Source: Yoonia vestfoldensis | GTDB lineage: Bacteria > Pseudomonadota > Alphaproteobacteria > Rhodobacterales > Rhodobacteraceae | DNA: 64,000 nt | Direction of reading: 5' to 3' | Assembly (NCBI RefSeq): GCF_002158905.1 | Contig: NZ_CP021431.1 | Span: forward strand, 1-64,000 | Part shown: one piece after another, positions 27,201-33,369 of the stretch | How positions within the stretch are numbered: the stretch's first letter is position 1 | How the letters are laid out: every line of letters begins with the position of its first letter | Made by a program: the position numbers and the translations under genes | The notes under the pieces: model-generated | Databases searched by the model: none | What the model was told of the DNA's origin: nothing | The model's input: only the letters and a program-made list of their open reading frames with translations

Positions 27201-27476
27201 ATTGAATTTAGCTTCGTGCTTTTCGACATCGTTCCACAGGCGCTCCGAAACTTCCCCCAAGTCTGTCCCTGAATATCTCTGAGCCGCCCATTCCGGGGCC
27301 CCCTCTGGGAGCAGAATTGCAGAATGAACCAACTCCACGCTTTTGAATGTGTAGGATTTGGTAACGCCCTTGAGATCCTGCGTCACCTTCCGACCATGGC
27401 CATAACCACTCGCCATCACAGGGGAGCCGCCGGCCTTCCCTCCGATGTAGATCCGCGAGAGGTGCATGATTGCCAA
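18285..27476 (-). CDS. traA: Giant TraA relaxase with four winged-helix/helicase modules (MobQ)
   Basis: A 3,063-residue relaxase, against about 1,100 in Ti-plasmid TraA. Residues 1-220 form the MobA/MobL nicking domain, with the likely catalytic Tyr25 (ASGYGHGRK) and the metal motif DGNPHAHVM. Four repeats of a winged-helix-like segment plus RecD-like helicase follow. Module 1 (about 235-780) is intact: GYAGTGKTRTL, MDEASMVG and YAVTIHKSQGAS. Module 2 (about 850-1400) has lost the P-loop (DSIGSHHTT). Module 3 (about 1435-1900) has no recognisable P-loop. Module 4 (about 1980-2480) keeps GVAGSGKST but has VIDRAG in place of the usual DEAG. The C-terminal 580 residues are helical and unassigned. 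It begins with TTG, seven bases after GAGGG. Confidence 0.93.
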   Translation of the reverse strand: MAIMHLSRIYIGGKAGGSPVMASGYGHGRKVTQDLKGVTKSYTFKSVELVHSAILLPEGAPEWAAQRYSGTDLGEVSERLWNDVEKHEAKFNRRSHPQFATYDTYSLPRELSRGAQIELIESYVRSNLMSDGQIADIVIHDKGDGNPHAHVMRTQRGLSAEAFGNKIRSFESGLLSLLNDRAAWALAANKALEMEGHEARIDHRSNVARGLDLVPGTTFNTDVAASIEKDGGVYRAKIRSMEARAQNERLLMENPDHILMVLSQEKPRFVQEDIEYELRRKLPPEVEAGVVKTLVLSALASPELIALGEKDYRGKPVYTTRTVLEMGRMLTRSTLQMRDSKVDLGDADPSPEPDPSLELSFEQANAFRAMVSPRRIEVIEGYAGTGKTRTLIEASKVWEERGFAVYGSAISGRAVQELSDLKGHKGTIAHFEQLWEAGGLPPEGKFVMFMDEASMVGVSTWARFQDRINAMGGVIRVIGDRAQTTPVNDASALEHVASLTGVTSITEIRRQQGEAATRGDRAAIRAISQSISGIAPALEHFENVSRVAISADAAISKQKIVDSYFAGTTSQQFWTKGHQRLAIAHTNEDVDGLNEALHKKALQLGFASKRKEDSIIISRAREEKAPITLSKGDRIRFTQPYSDLGVSKNSLGRIEWVSGSIMGVAIDGRAGLVEIDTAKVSTFEYGYAVTIHKSQGASIDGKVFAMLTKMVDWHLLDVLVSRHILDVDIHVPAADFDMSFSDDIIGTEQEGPQRKAVLDEVIKRVSRSGLAKVISADIAPTLRRAHSTLDEVLGHARADRLSSVTQGPGDVDVMRVNLVSDTHLFQISQRAAGLMRSEFKEGMDPEFKADPRGYIVDPMKVVDDLLADGGIVRASDVATRLSEVTGDPTSFVQLFYRAMEHPDLVILSEGGIAGEGRVYSTVAHIDQATSVMDQALRLAVRQAAFSVPAIDPQYLSQPADHLNLTHVGTSSLEDVVRSYHAVATGQPAVSGGSDALIGGGIAAAPIDWAAQRRAALEAKVAQVIDDHGLDDDGAAALRSVLWPARIGVVDSIGSHHTTRIIAAATDVVGKSHVTAVHPSRGIAEKAAASLGGASYTLHGLGADLKEGQLTLGAGDILYVPEASGLGIDHIEILMGHAERTGAKLVLHRDPTIEGTGAVLRHMAERLPVVQVGGLSSIDPHLRGLVQGDDALAQSIDRLWTADRLTGAQSERQQIRDFVDTYFNNEFTQIVGLASSHQMRVHLNHEIEMARRDKIAGSLPAPVLVDRGASGAPLDVTVGTRLVLTRDVPAHRLVSGDRGTVIGFTAHGALILRCDRAGVGDSAFEPGLEAAALDYGYVVAPQMALRADMKAPEVALFATRGLRQKDLLASLQLGGNLSISLPTEVDQIGASKAFFARVLARQPRGSILDYGFDPSKAMRAAGEAYHAPNLETRLDISHENKAILDETRMVYRSNPEFIIAALARKKGRFDLDDLASDLANYYEGTELDATDRRDLAHKLVTACEADGTVIRAGLSDVDGSQRYTTRVQGEIEMQAIATGRALASKSLSDVVPFISDDARLAHVTGADRLSLAMLPASATEQRAFYQNLGQVWRDRGYKIIATDMHKIDSEEQAALMGDGVGFAAWTSLDAVWAMGRVPASGEKTVLVISGAETMPANQYARLQAKADQLGMKVIALAGEHDLPRNSSVSMFKVLSGAVGVYRDTPALIQTRQADQLAVTLMAGTADDAARAIAIFDGLGHVHFAGARTSAMQSIARRYWADGPANDVSRLAFVHSRANADALDAAIRAEGQRLGHLGKEVSFYDTWKANIGQQINLTHTLMPGLNDGDCVQLTDATSDGIMVFSPATSSTHFIPKEKLGDAQPSFARTLWHATKTEVDKSFVLATYGMDQSLFKLALSRHRDDVEIHAAARDFQSLRHLQVAAGQRHDFVALEAGLKPTEMMIVRDSDLDGRRDRTTPIFNTGVYAQDAHLQAVAQRVSSLLEIGYDPFAPIIADDPNGYASEPRKVIDDILEQSSVLRANDVASRLSRVVRDPKTFERLFAEAMTHPELVILSQEGRNGEGRVYSTLAQIKLEMSIHDRVTALSMAHNTLSIQERAYAQAAATQHGPMTPDQERALRHVTSGARISVINGVAGSGKSTVFAGARDLYEQAGWKVIGAALTGDATRTLAETSGVQCRTVASLLSAAETGKLSIGPKTALVIDRAGLLDARTYDAVISLVEKSGATLMLADTSEHIQYGAGGMFRQIAHTLGSTTLGESMRQRNPRDARAVQDLARGGDDAARAVNDFAQRGMIVGTGRDRDVSLRTIVDAFTADQSAEKTIVALRPADVEDLNLLARTAAQTSRDPALVDHPVSDSNGNTISLQAGDRIRIAVTSHSQGVYKGELGDVVHVNPQAANYTLKLGKGDEARHVTLPFEDGPSLSYAYAQTIDTAAGTGRQSVHAVLDSAIGRDRGLTALGLHTHRLAIYTSTDQDEAAPLVARIATRNTQRATTLEREYGFDPRRSGEAIQVARSDQMSLADYLTANEMPSNRPTRSKLADLFKPDPSSEGLAPAAPTRALAHVLDGRAVEGEMALDGRVQHQITRLLQDVSDNKTWAGLSFRLSRAERSSIDTQARRWTDTAENEVLLPEARALARAIAYSDKCGTHEITRNLKSGMQALSFSVEEARQSGTYEQMLKEAHAPVIEARQLAPVGVAQGRPYYGEQPDPYRSTMPRDRSLFAEIKAISDREYTRAKLKADAAIAAREEAAKQKERVAQTSTPSVEREAGQTFTVTKGMTPMDHLDEGYGEPATSGHKDVWERYALDETVRDSRYKIRDMELFRDAEKDIPEWTGPYTEDLVQRQGPVPAGDIDRYMSKVGKDVPKAWVERHRARLLTLGTSKPSPEFTSVAEFKWAMSYTAEQNVLQPEGLKFDLLDPEAKGIQQHDWFSRNLRHNVTKTGEIRQGFVSGELAWMAKVSRYLERTEFVPRSHIKLNMAEIGEEFEKRGIPELEKENVPTEWKDRLTQIIANKRTPEAQPAVKSPEEFIWASRFMASVGASRSLGRAPEPKDIAPKMSGPDIGVDLW

Positions 27477-27486
27477 TTAACAGCCC

Positions 27487-28095
27487 TCACTCACCCGAAA
27501 GCTCTGACGATACCGCCGATGCCGCCCGGTGATCCACGCGAGCATCGCTACCAGAAAGCGCCAGTGCTTCGTTCAGCAGCCCCGCCCAACCGGCACGGAT
27601 ACCAAAAAGCGCGTTCCTCTTACCCATAAAGTTTCTGATTTTGAGCCCAAAGCCGTCATCCCCCAAATAGCGCATGGTTTGCAGCAAATGCACGTAGGGG
27701 TTCCCATCACCACGATCAAAACAGACAAAATCAACAACTTCCCCGTTGGCCATCAGAAACTCGCGAGCAAACCTGCGGGTAACCTCCTCACAGGCCTCAA
27801 ATGGCAGCTCAACAGGCAGCGCCAAACCGAACCGAAGAGCAAATTGAGCCTTCCTGCGCTGAGTACTAGCCCACTCACGGGCCTCAACGTCGCGCCAAAG
27901 TGATGCTGACGCCATAGCAGCGTCATCAAGGCCATACCGTTGAACAACCCAAGCTGGCGCGCACTCAGGGATCAATACCCCTTCACAGAACAAACCTTGC
28001 TTAAATTTTGGACCATGAAGCTCTGACGCAATCTTCGAGACACGTCGAGGCGTAGTCCAGTTAACCACTGTTCGGCTCAATTGAAAAATTGCCAT
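27487..28095 (-). CDS. Catalytically dead relaxase paralogue
   Basis: A 202-residue protein that aligns along its whole length with the nicking domain of the neighbouring TraA: MAIFQLSR, EGVLIPECAPAWVVQRYG, SLWRDVE, RFGLALPVELP, FDRGDGNPYVH and NEALALSGSDARVDHR. The stretch that holds the active-site Tyr in TraA reads TTPRRVSKIASELHG and has none. The HAH metal motif is reduced to YVH. It cannot nick DNA by the usual chemistry. It starts eight bases after a perfect GGAGG, and TraA begins 10 bases after its stop, so the two are made together. A structural or oriT-binding helper is plausible. The frame is intact, which argues against recent decay. Confidence 0.82.
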   Translation of the reverse strand: MAIFQLSRTVVNWTTPRRVSKIASELHGPKFKQGLFCEGVLIPECAPAWVVQRYGLDDAAMASASLWRDVEAREWASTQRRKAQFALRFGLALPVELPFEACEEVTRRFAREFLMANGEVVDFVCFDRGDGNPYVHLLQTMRYLGDDGFGLKIRNFMGKRNALFGIRAGWAGLLNEALALSGSDARVDHRAASAVSSELSGE

Positions 28096-28122
28096 GCTCA
28101 CCACCTCCAGAGCTGTCTCATC

Positions 28123-28206
28123 TTGGCGCTCGCTATCACTCTAGCGCCAAAACGCATCAAACGCAAGTTTGATGTAATAGCGTGCCAATCCTCAACCAAT
28201 CCTCAA
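28123..28206. other. Inverted- and direct-repeat cluster upstream of the relaxase genes; candidate oriT
   Basis: Three structures lie together just upstream of the relaxase operon. The first is a perfect 8-bp inverted repeat TTGGCGCT/AGCGCCAA with a 12-base spacer (28123-28150). The second is a perfect 8-bp inverted repeat CATCAAAC/GTTTGATG with a 4-base loop (28155-28174). The third is a tandem direct repeat of CCAATCCTCAA (about 28185-28206). Relaxase genes commonly lie beside oriT with such repeats, and AATCCTC recalls the ATCCTG nick core of the RP4/Ti group. The sites could equally be operators for the relaxase operon. No nick site can be proven. Confidence 0.45.
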
Positions 28207-28680
28207 TTCTTCGGTTGTATGATCCAGCCTCACCCTCTATACAAAATCTCGAACGCAGCGCTTCGCCCAAGGTGCGTTCACAATCGACCGATGCAAATTT
28301 ACGAGAGGGGGACATGCTTCGATACCGAAGCAGCGAGATTTGACCACCAGCCGATCAATCAGCCGTCCACCCGGATGATAGGCCAGCAAAACATGGGCAA
28401 ATCGTTGCGCAAGGATCAGCAACCACTAAACCAAGATCACCGCCCGGATGCCCGGGCTCCGTCATATGACCGATGAAACATCGGTTCGATTTTATCGCCG
28501 TGGCGTTTTGGGGGCAGCCTAAGCCCCCGTAAATATCCGTCACGCGCGATCAGGCGGCCCAGAAAGGGCCGTCTCGCGTATCTGGCAGGGGTAGGCTGCG
28601 GAATGGGGTAAATGGAGCTGTGGCACGCCTGACGCGGCGAGTTAGAACATTGGATGCGCAGACACCAACCAACTGTCATG
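28207..28680. other. Non-coding region with GC-rich inverted repeats
   Basis: No convincing gene is seen here. There are three short perfect inverted repeats: GCCCGG/CCGGGC (28442-28457), GGGGGC/GCCCCC with a 7-base loop (28510-28528) and CGGCCC/GGGCCG with a 5-base loop (28555-28571). It lies between the divergent relaxase and ParA operons and could hold the rest of oriT, promoters, or an origin of replication. None of these is demonstrable from the sequence alone. Confidence 0.4.
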
Positions 28681-29040
28681 GATTGCTGTATGCAGATATC
28701 CATTGCTGTATTTGGCATGATCTTGCTGCATCTAGCTTGCGGTGTTTGTAACTAACGTGAGGAAGCTGCCTTTAGCTTGATGCTGCTGTATGCAGCTTGC
28801 AGCCCCTGTATAAGACTTCCTTACGCTGCATCTTGCTAGCTTATCATGTGGGCGACTTGATAAAGCTGGCGAATGCTTCCTAAATACGTACAAAGCCTTC
28901 TATTGCTACATTTAGCACGCCACGTCTGTATATTGCTTGCCATAGCTATACGTCGCTTGCTATATCAGTAACTAGCTTACTATTGCTGTAGTTGGCTTGA
29001 TGGAGATCTACTGACCTTGCTGTGGCTGAATAGGGCAGAG
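28681..29040. repeat. Array of 18 degenerate 20-bp repeats before the parA operon
   Basis: The sequence keeps an exact 20-bp register for about 360 bp. The approximate consensus is TATTGCTGTATNTAGCTTGC. GCTGTA-like words start at 28685, 28705, 28725, 28785, 28825, 28905, 28945 and 28985. GCTTGC/GCTTGA-like words fall ten bases later in most units, so GCT recurs every 10 bp, about one DNA turn. Units around 28841-28900 are most degraded. The array is AT-richer than its surroundings and ends 66 bases before the ParA start. This arrangement fits a centromere-like site for a ParA/ribbon-helix-helix partition system, or binding sites for relaxosome proteins. Confidence 0.8.
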
Positions 29041-29106
29041 CGTTGTGGGTCTCTCCACCTTGAGCTGGCATATGGTGAACAGCTCCGGATATTCACGAGG
29101 ACCTCG

Positions 29107-29793
29107 ATGTCGTTTACATTCGCACTCATGTCCCCAAAGGGCGGGGTAGGTAAAACCACAACCGCAGTTATTCTTGCGTCCCAGATCGTGCGCCTGGGGA
29201 AGTCTGTCACTTTGATTGAGGCGGATCCGAATGCTCACCTTCAGCGGTGGGCACGGCAGGGACGCCTCCCTGATTCCGTCCAGGTCGTCTTTGATGACGA
29301 TCCCGATGGATTGTCGCTACAAGGGCACATCGACTGCGCCCGTGAACAAAGCGATTACATCGTCATCGATACCGAGGGCACGAATAATGATCGCGCCTTC
29401 ATCGCGGCGCATTGTGCGGATCTGGTCATTATACCTATGCAGTTCTCGAGCATGGACCTTGCCGGGGCAACAGCGGCCATGGGCCGCTTGGACCGAATGG
29501 AGCAAGATGGTGGATCACCGATATTCCGCGCACTGGTGCCAACCAAGGTTAGCCAAGCCATCAGGCCAGCCAGCCAGATTGAAACAGAACTGGCGCTAAC
29601 AGCCGCTGGGATACCGATCCTGTCACCCGGGATCGTCGAGAAAGATGCCTATCGTCTGATGCTGGCCAATGGCTGCCTTTTGCAGGACCTTCCGCTCTAT
29701 ACCAAGGTGGCAAATATCCAGCCGGCCATCGACAATATTCAGGCCGTGCTGAACGCAATGGCCGAGTTTTATGGCAACGCCATCCAGACATAA
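29107..29793 (+). CDS. ParA/VirC1-type ATPase
   Basis: A 228-residue MinD/ParA ATPase with the deviant Walker A PKGGVGKTTT at the N terminus, LIEADPN (Walker A') and YIVIDTEGT (Walker B). It lacks an N-terminal DNA-binding domain, so it is of the small type Ib or VirC1 kind. The ATG at 29107 follows ACGAGGA and was chosen over an upstream in-frame start that would extend into the repeat array. It heads an operon with a small DNA-binding protein and a membrane protein. The partner and array suggest plasmid partition. VirC1, which recruits relaxosomes to the pole, is the alternative. Confidence 0.85.
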   Translation: MSFTFALMSPKGGVGKTTTAVILASQIVRLGKSVTLIEADPNAHLQRWARQGRLPDSVQVVFDDDPDGLSLQGHIDCAREQSDYIVIDTEGTNNDRAFIAAHCADLVIIPMQFSSMDLAGATAAMGRLDRMEQDGGSPIFRALVPTKVSQAIRPASQIETELALTAAGIPILSPGIVEKDAYRLMLANGCLLQDLPLYTKVANIQPAIDNIQAVLNAMAEFYGNAIQT

Positions 29794-29812
29794 TTTGAAA
29801 GCGGGGACGCCA

Positions 29813-30160
29813 ATGGCCGAAAAAAAAGACGCGACTGAAATCTTGCAATCCATCAAGGCACAGCGCGAACAAGCCCGAGCTGAGCTTCCAAGGGTGAATC
29901 CGATTGATGGGAAAGTCGTTTCCAATTCTGCAACGCCCAGAGTGCCGTTTAACCGTGATCGCAATAAACACGCGAAAAAGTTCAAGGTCGTGCGCTATAG
30001 TTCCTCGATGAGCGAAGTCGGCATTGAAGCGCTGCGGCATTTGACAGCAGTCACCGGAATGACCCAACGCGCCATGATCGAGACAGCGGTCCGTAATTAT
30101 GTGGATACAATTGACCCGCAATTGATCCTCGAAATCGAAAAGACTCTTCTCAATGAATAA
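29813..30160 (+). CDS. Small ribbon-helix-helix-like DNA-binding protein
   Basis: A 115-residue protein with a flexible, charged N-terminal half. The C-terminal half (KKFKVVRYSSSMSEVGIEALRH, then TQRAMIETAVRNYVD) has the strand-helix-helix pattern of RHH proteins. The start MAEKKDATE was chosen because it lies 19 bases after parA and leaves a normal spacing. Small RHH proteins partner ParA ATPases in type Ib partition and in VirC1/VirC2, and the adjacent repeat array is a natural target. The RHH call is by pattern only. Confidence 0.68.
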   Translation: MAEKKDATEILQSIKAQREQARAELPRVNPIDGKVVSNSATPRVPFNRDRNKHAKKFKVVRYSSSMSEVGIEALRHLTAVTGMTQRAMIETAVRNYVDTIDPQLILEIEKTLLNE

Positions 30161-31652
30161 TAGCAAATTATTGCGCGCTTTAGAGCCGCCAGCAAAACGA
30201 TCCCTGTCAAAACCGTTCACTCTGTCGACCATCACGGCAAGCCCGATACTGCCGGTCGCACTGGTGGTGATTTACTACATCTTTATCCGTGCCCTCGAGG
30301 CGGCTGGCTTCACGCAACAGGCTTTGAGCATTGGACTGGGCGGCTTGATGTTCTTTATTGGCTGTTGGTACTACAGCGTGATCGGTCGGTTTTTCCACAC
30401 CGATTGCGACAACCAGCCAACCGAGATGATCACGACAGGGCTGGCTCTTTGGTGGATTCCGGTCGTAACGGGAACGCTTCGATTGTCTCGCGAGATCTTA
30501 CCCGCTGGCATTTCCAGTGAACTGCCATTTAACGGTGCGATAGTGCTCCTTCGATCCGCAGTCGAATGGCATCATATTTTTTACGACGCCGCGCTGTGGA
30601 TGTTTGTTATTGTGCCTTGCTTGCTTGGCATCATGACAGTGGCACGAGGCACATATTTGCTATTTCAGCATGCGACTGGCACGCCGATCCCAGAGGCATA
30701 CCTCAAACCGCGCAAGCCGGAGTGGTATGAGCTCAAGCTCATGGTCGATGACTTGACACAGCAAGGCGAGGACCATGCCAAACAGCTTGCAGAGCTCAAG
30801 GCAGAGCGAGATGCGATTGGATACGCGTTGGCGCAGGCGAAGACAGAGGTCAGTAACCTGACGCGAACCGCATCAGATTTATCGATCGAGCGGCGCGGTC
30901 TGGACGAGGAATTGCGCAGTCTGAAGACTAAGCACAATAGCCTGACCGTTGATCTTTGTGCATCGCAAGAGACCGTCCAAGTTCTGCGTAAAGCCTATGA
31001 GGAAATGGCGGCAAAGGCACGGATGCTGGAAACGGTAAAGAATGCGGCGAAAGCCGATGAAGGCTCTGTCGTCGAACCTGTCGCACATCTTCACTCCGAT
31101 GCGCTATCTGGCAAGTTTACGCCGCCAATCAAGATAAATCCCCAAGAGGCGCAGGCGAAACTCGCAGCGTTGGCAGTGCAGACAACATCCCCACATGAAG
31201 CCATGAAAGAGGCCCAGTCGGTCGATCAGGATGCGATTGCAGAATTTGACGACGGCGGCTCTGCCGAACAATTCATTGCAGCTGATCCCGTGCTGACGGC
31301 GAGCTCCGCTGTTGATGCGGTCCCGACGCTGGAGACATCACCGGATGACGCCGCACCCGCACCCAAAGACAGCGAAGCGGCGGTGTCGCTTCAGGAAGAT
31401 GTTTCGATCGATGCCGCGGCGGTCTTGCACGAGCAGGGCGATGCGGATCCGCAGGATCAAGATTACGATGCTGCCAGCGGTGATCAGGGTGACAATGTAG
31501 AGAGCAACGGGAGCGATGCTGCCCTTGAGGCGGATGCCGCCCCGCAACCGCCAAGCAAGGCCGAGATCGAGGCGGAAACGCTACGCAAACGCAAGATTCT
31601 GGAAGATGAACTGAGGGCCACGATGAAGCTCGAGAGAATGACAAGGGCGTGA
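30153..31652 (+). CDS. Four-pass membrane protein with coiled coil and acidic tail
   Basis: No family was recognised. The 499-residue protein has about four membrane segments (about 32-51, 57-77, 91-108 and 135-165). A coiled coil follows over roughly 195-300 (KQLAELKAERDAIGYALAQA, and a second heptad block), and then an Asp/Ala/Glu-rich, probably disordered region to about 470. The last 30 residues are again charged and helical. It overlaps the RHH gene by eight bases, so it belongs to the parA operon. A membrane anchor for the ParA complex, or a polar receptor for the relaxosome, is a reasonable but untested idea. Confidence 0.75.
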   Translation: MNNSKLLRALEPPAKRSLSKPFTLSTITASPILPVALVVIYYIFIRALEAAGFTQQALSIGLGGLMFFIGCWYYSVIGRFFHTDCDNQPTEMITTGLALWWIPVVTGTLRLSREILPAGISSELPFNGAIVLLRSAVEWHHIFYDAALWMFVIVPCLLGIMTVARGTYLLFQHATGTPIPEAYLKPRKPEWYELKLMVDDLTQQGEDHAKQLAELKAERDAIGYALAQAKTEVSNLTRTASDLSIERRGLDEELRSLKTKHNSLTVDLCASQETVQVLRKAYEEMAAKARMLETVKNAAKADEGSVVEPVAHLHSDALSGKFTPPIKINPQEAQAKLAALAVQTTSPHEAMKEAQSVDQDAIAEFDDGGSAEQFIAADPVLTASSAVDAVPTLETSPDDAAPAPKDSEAAVSLQEDVSIDAAAVLHEQGDADPQDQDYDAASGDQGDNVESNGSDAALEADAAPQPPSKAEIEAETLRKRKILEDELRATMKLERMTRA

Positions 31653-31855
31653 TGAAACGGCGGCTTTTGCAAGAGGTCTATTTGCTTGGCTATGGTGGTT
31701 GGCGGATGCCGCGCGTGCTGCGCCGGATGGCGGCCGGCACCCAATGGCACCGGGCGTGGCTGTGTGGTTTCTTGGGATGCTTCACACAACAAGATGGCCG
31801 AAACGGAACGCCGCTTACACATCCGCAACGGCTGCGGCGTCTGCGCGCGCAGTAA
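31652..31855 (+). CDS. Small basic protein, end of the parA operon
   Basis: A 67-residue reading frame whose ATG overlaps the stop of the membrane-protein gene by one base, a common sign of coupling. It is Arg-, Trp- and Gly-rich (MKRRLLQEVYLLGYGGWRM) with two Cys residues and no recognised domain. A strong hairpin follows at 31863. It could be a real small protein or a chance extension. The overlap and hairpin are the only support. Confidence 0.42.
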   Translation: MKRRLLQEVYLLGYGGWRMPRVLRRMAAGTQWHRAWLCGFLGCFTQQDGRNGTPLTHPQRLRRLRAQ

Positions 31856-31862
31856 CAGCGAA

Positions 31863-31890
31863 AAGGCGGAACTGTTGCCAGTTCCGCCTT
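31863..31890. terminator. Hairpin between convergent genes
   Basis: A perfect 11-bp stem (AAGGCGGAACT/AGTTCCGCCTT) with a 6-base loop lies between the end of the parA operon and the convergent gene at 31919-32404. On the minus strand the stem is followed by TTTTCG, which favours termination of that gene. No T-run follows on the plus strand. Confidence 0.65.
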
Positions 31891-31918
31891 GGATCTTGGA
31901 TCGCGCTGATGGGCAGGC

Positions 31919-32404
31919 TTATCGCTTCGGGATGACTTCGATCGCATCGAGCAGCAGAAGCCGTGACACGATTGAAGATGGCGAACGCCCGAAGGTTCGG
32001 GCGATATCCATGACGTCTTGCTTGGCGTCGCGAAATGCGCGCAGCAGTTTCTGATCGTCTTCTTCTTTCCAGCGCGCGCCATGACGTGGCGCTTTTGGCT
32101 CATCGGCGGCTGTTGAGGCTGCGGGGGCGGAAGTCTCTGTCTTGATGGTTGATTTGACGATTGGCTTGCCGTTTGTGTTGCGGGTTGGTCCTGCGACTTC
32201 ATCGGCTTCAGCGACCCAATCGGGCAGGGTTGTAAACCCGCGCGCGATGAACTTGAGCTCATCGAGCGAGATTTCGAGGTGGACGTCATTGTCCAGGACG
32301 ATGGTGATGAGCGCGAAATCTTCTTTGATGGAGACGGCCATTGCCCGATAATTGTTGGGCAGTTTTTCTTCGATGAGATAGCTGATGTCGGTCGTTTGAG
32401 CCAT
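31919..32404 (-). CDS. Hypothetical protein with Myb/SANT-like C terminus
   Basis: A 161-residue protein. The first 60 residues form an alpha/beta domain (LIEEKLPNNYRAMAVSIKED, then ALITIVLDNDVHLEISLDEL), followed by a Ser/Thr/Ala-rich linker. The C-terminal 45 residues (GARWKEEDDQKLLRAF, DIARTFGRSPSSIVSRL) look like a Myb/SANT-type helix-turn-helix, as in several plasmid hypothetical proteins. GGAG precedes the ATG by eight bases. The C terminus suggests DNA binding; no specific function is known to me. Confidence 0.75.
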   Translation of the reverse strand: MAQTTDISYLIEEKLPNNYRAMAVSIKEDFALITIVLDNDVHLEISLDELKFIARGFTTLPDWVAEADEVAGPTRNTNGKPIVKSTIKTETSAPAASTAADEPKAPRHGARWKEEDDQKLLRAFRDAKQDVMDIARTFGRSPSSIVSRLLLLDAIEVIPKR

Positions 32405-32575
32405 GTTAATCTCCTGACTTCAGTATGGTAATTTTTGAAAGTCTTGCCTAGTCGGCAACATGCGGCTGGCAATATTATCCCAAGGCTGGGGGTAATCTTT
32501 TACTTTCAGAGCTTGTCATGTTGGCGGTGTCTGTGTTATTTGTGCCCCAGCCCTGAAGGGCTGAGGCGAGGGGGT

Positions 32576-32695
32576 TTAGAAGACCCCGTGCTTTGACAGG
32601 AAGCGGCGGCCGATGCCAAATTTATCGCCCTTCCTGATCAGCGCCCATGCTTCTGCAATGCGGCGCTTGATCACTTCATCACTGATTGTTCTCAC
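32576..32695 (-). CDS. Possible 39-residue basic protein
   Basis: A short frame starting with GTG directly after AAAGGGGG. It encodes a mostly helical, basic peptide (begins MRTISDEVIKRRIAEAW, ends RRFLSKHGVF). A small hairpin, CAGCCC/GGGCTG, lies just downstream at 32548-32563. Codon choice looks protein-like and the ribosome site is strong, but there is no homologue that I recognise. Confidence 0.4.
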   Translation of the reverse strand: MRTISDEVIKRRIAEAWALIRKGDKFGIGRRFLSKHGVF

Positions 32696-32699
32696 CCCC

Positions 32700-33348
32700 T
32701 TTCTGGTTTGTGGTGAATGCTTTTTCTGGCTGGAAAACCGGAACATGATTTCAGGAAGCCTTCTTTTTCTTTGCTGATGGTTCGGTTGCTGGATGGGCTG
32801 GGTTTATCTTCTAAAATCGGGCGGGTTTTCAGGCGAGGAAGCGCGCAGCGCGCGCCTCACCTGAAAGCCTGCCTCCCGGCGAGGGCAGGGGGGGAACCGC
32901 CGCAATGGGAAAATCAAGCAGACAAGGGGGTGGAGCGGCCCGCAGCGCGAAGCGCGAGGACACGGCCCCGCAGGCTGCGCCGTATTTTCCCGTTGCGGTG
33001 GGGGACCGGCGGTCCCCGGAACGGCCGCGCGCTAAGCGTGGCCCTGCATTCTTGAAGGCCAGAGCTTTCCAGCGCTGTACCGGCCCAGGGGCCGGGACGG
33101 GGCCTTGCAGGTGCCGAGCTGAACCCGCCATTATATAGCGAAGGGAAGCGAGGCATGCTGTGGTAAGGTCTGGCCTGCACAAGCGGTCGTGACCCGTAGG
33201 GCCGAGATTTTCGCGCTGACGGACCATGTGGCCGCGATGATCGCTGGCTCGTTTCGAGACAGTGATCGTCGCTTTTTGGGCACAGGGACAGTCAGGGTGA
33301 AAAGCTCGGGTCGCAGGCCGGTTTACCGGCCAAGACTAGGACGCGGTC
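32700..33348. other. Gene-poor GC-rich stretch
   Basis: I see no supported gene. The part from about 32840 to 33130 is very GC-rich, with short self-complementary runs. A GGCCGG/CCGGCC hairpin with a TTTA loop lies at 33316-33331. Reading frames here are artefacts of high GC. A regulatory or origin function is possible but not shown. Confidence 0.3.
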
Positions 33349-33369
33349 GTGATCACATTTGTGATCACG
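33348..33369. repeat. Perfect 9-bp inverted repeat of palindromic half-sites
   Basis: CGTGATCAC and GTGATCACG flank ATTT. Each arm contains the 8-bp palindrome GTGATCAC, so it is also a direct repeat with a 12-bp period. It overlaps the proposed GTG start at 33349. It could be an operator for a dimeric repressor; the binder is unknown. Confidence 0.55.

Noticed and set aside
28681..29040. The 20-bp repeat array considered as a CRISPR.
   Set aside because: There are no conserved repeats separated by unique spacers; the repeats are contiguous, degenerate and 20 bp in total, and no cas gene is present.
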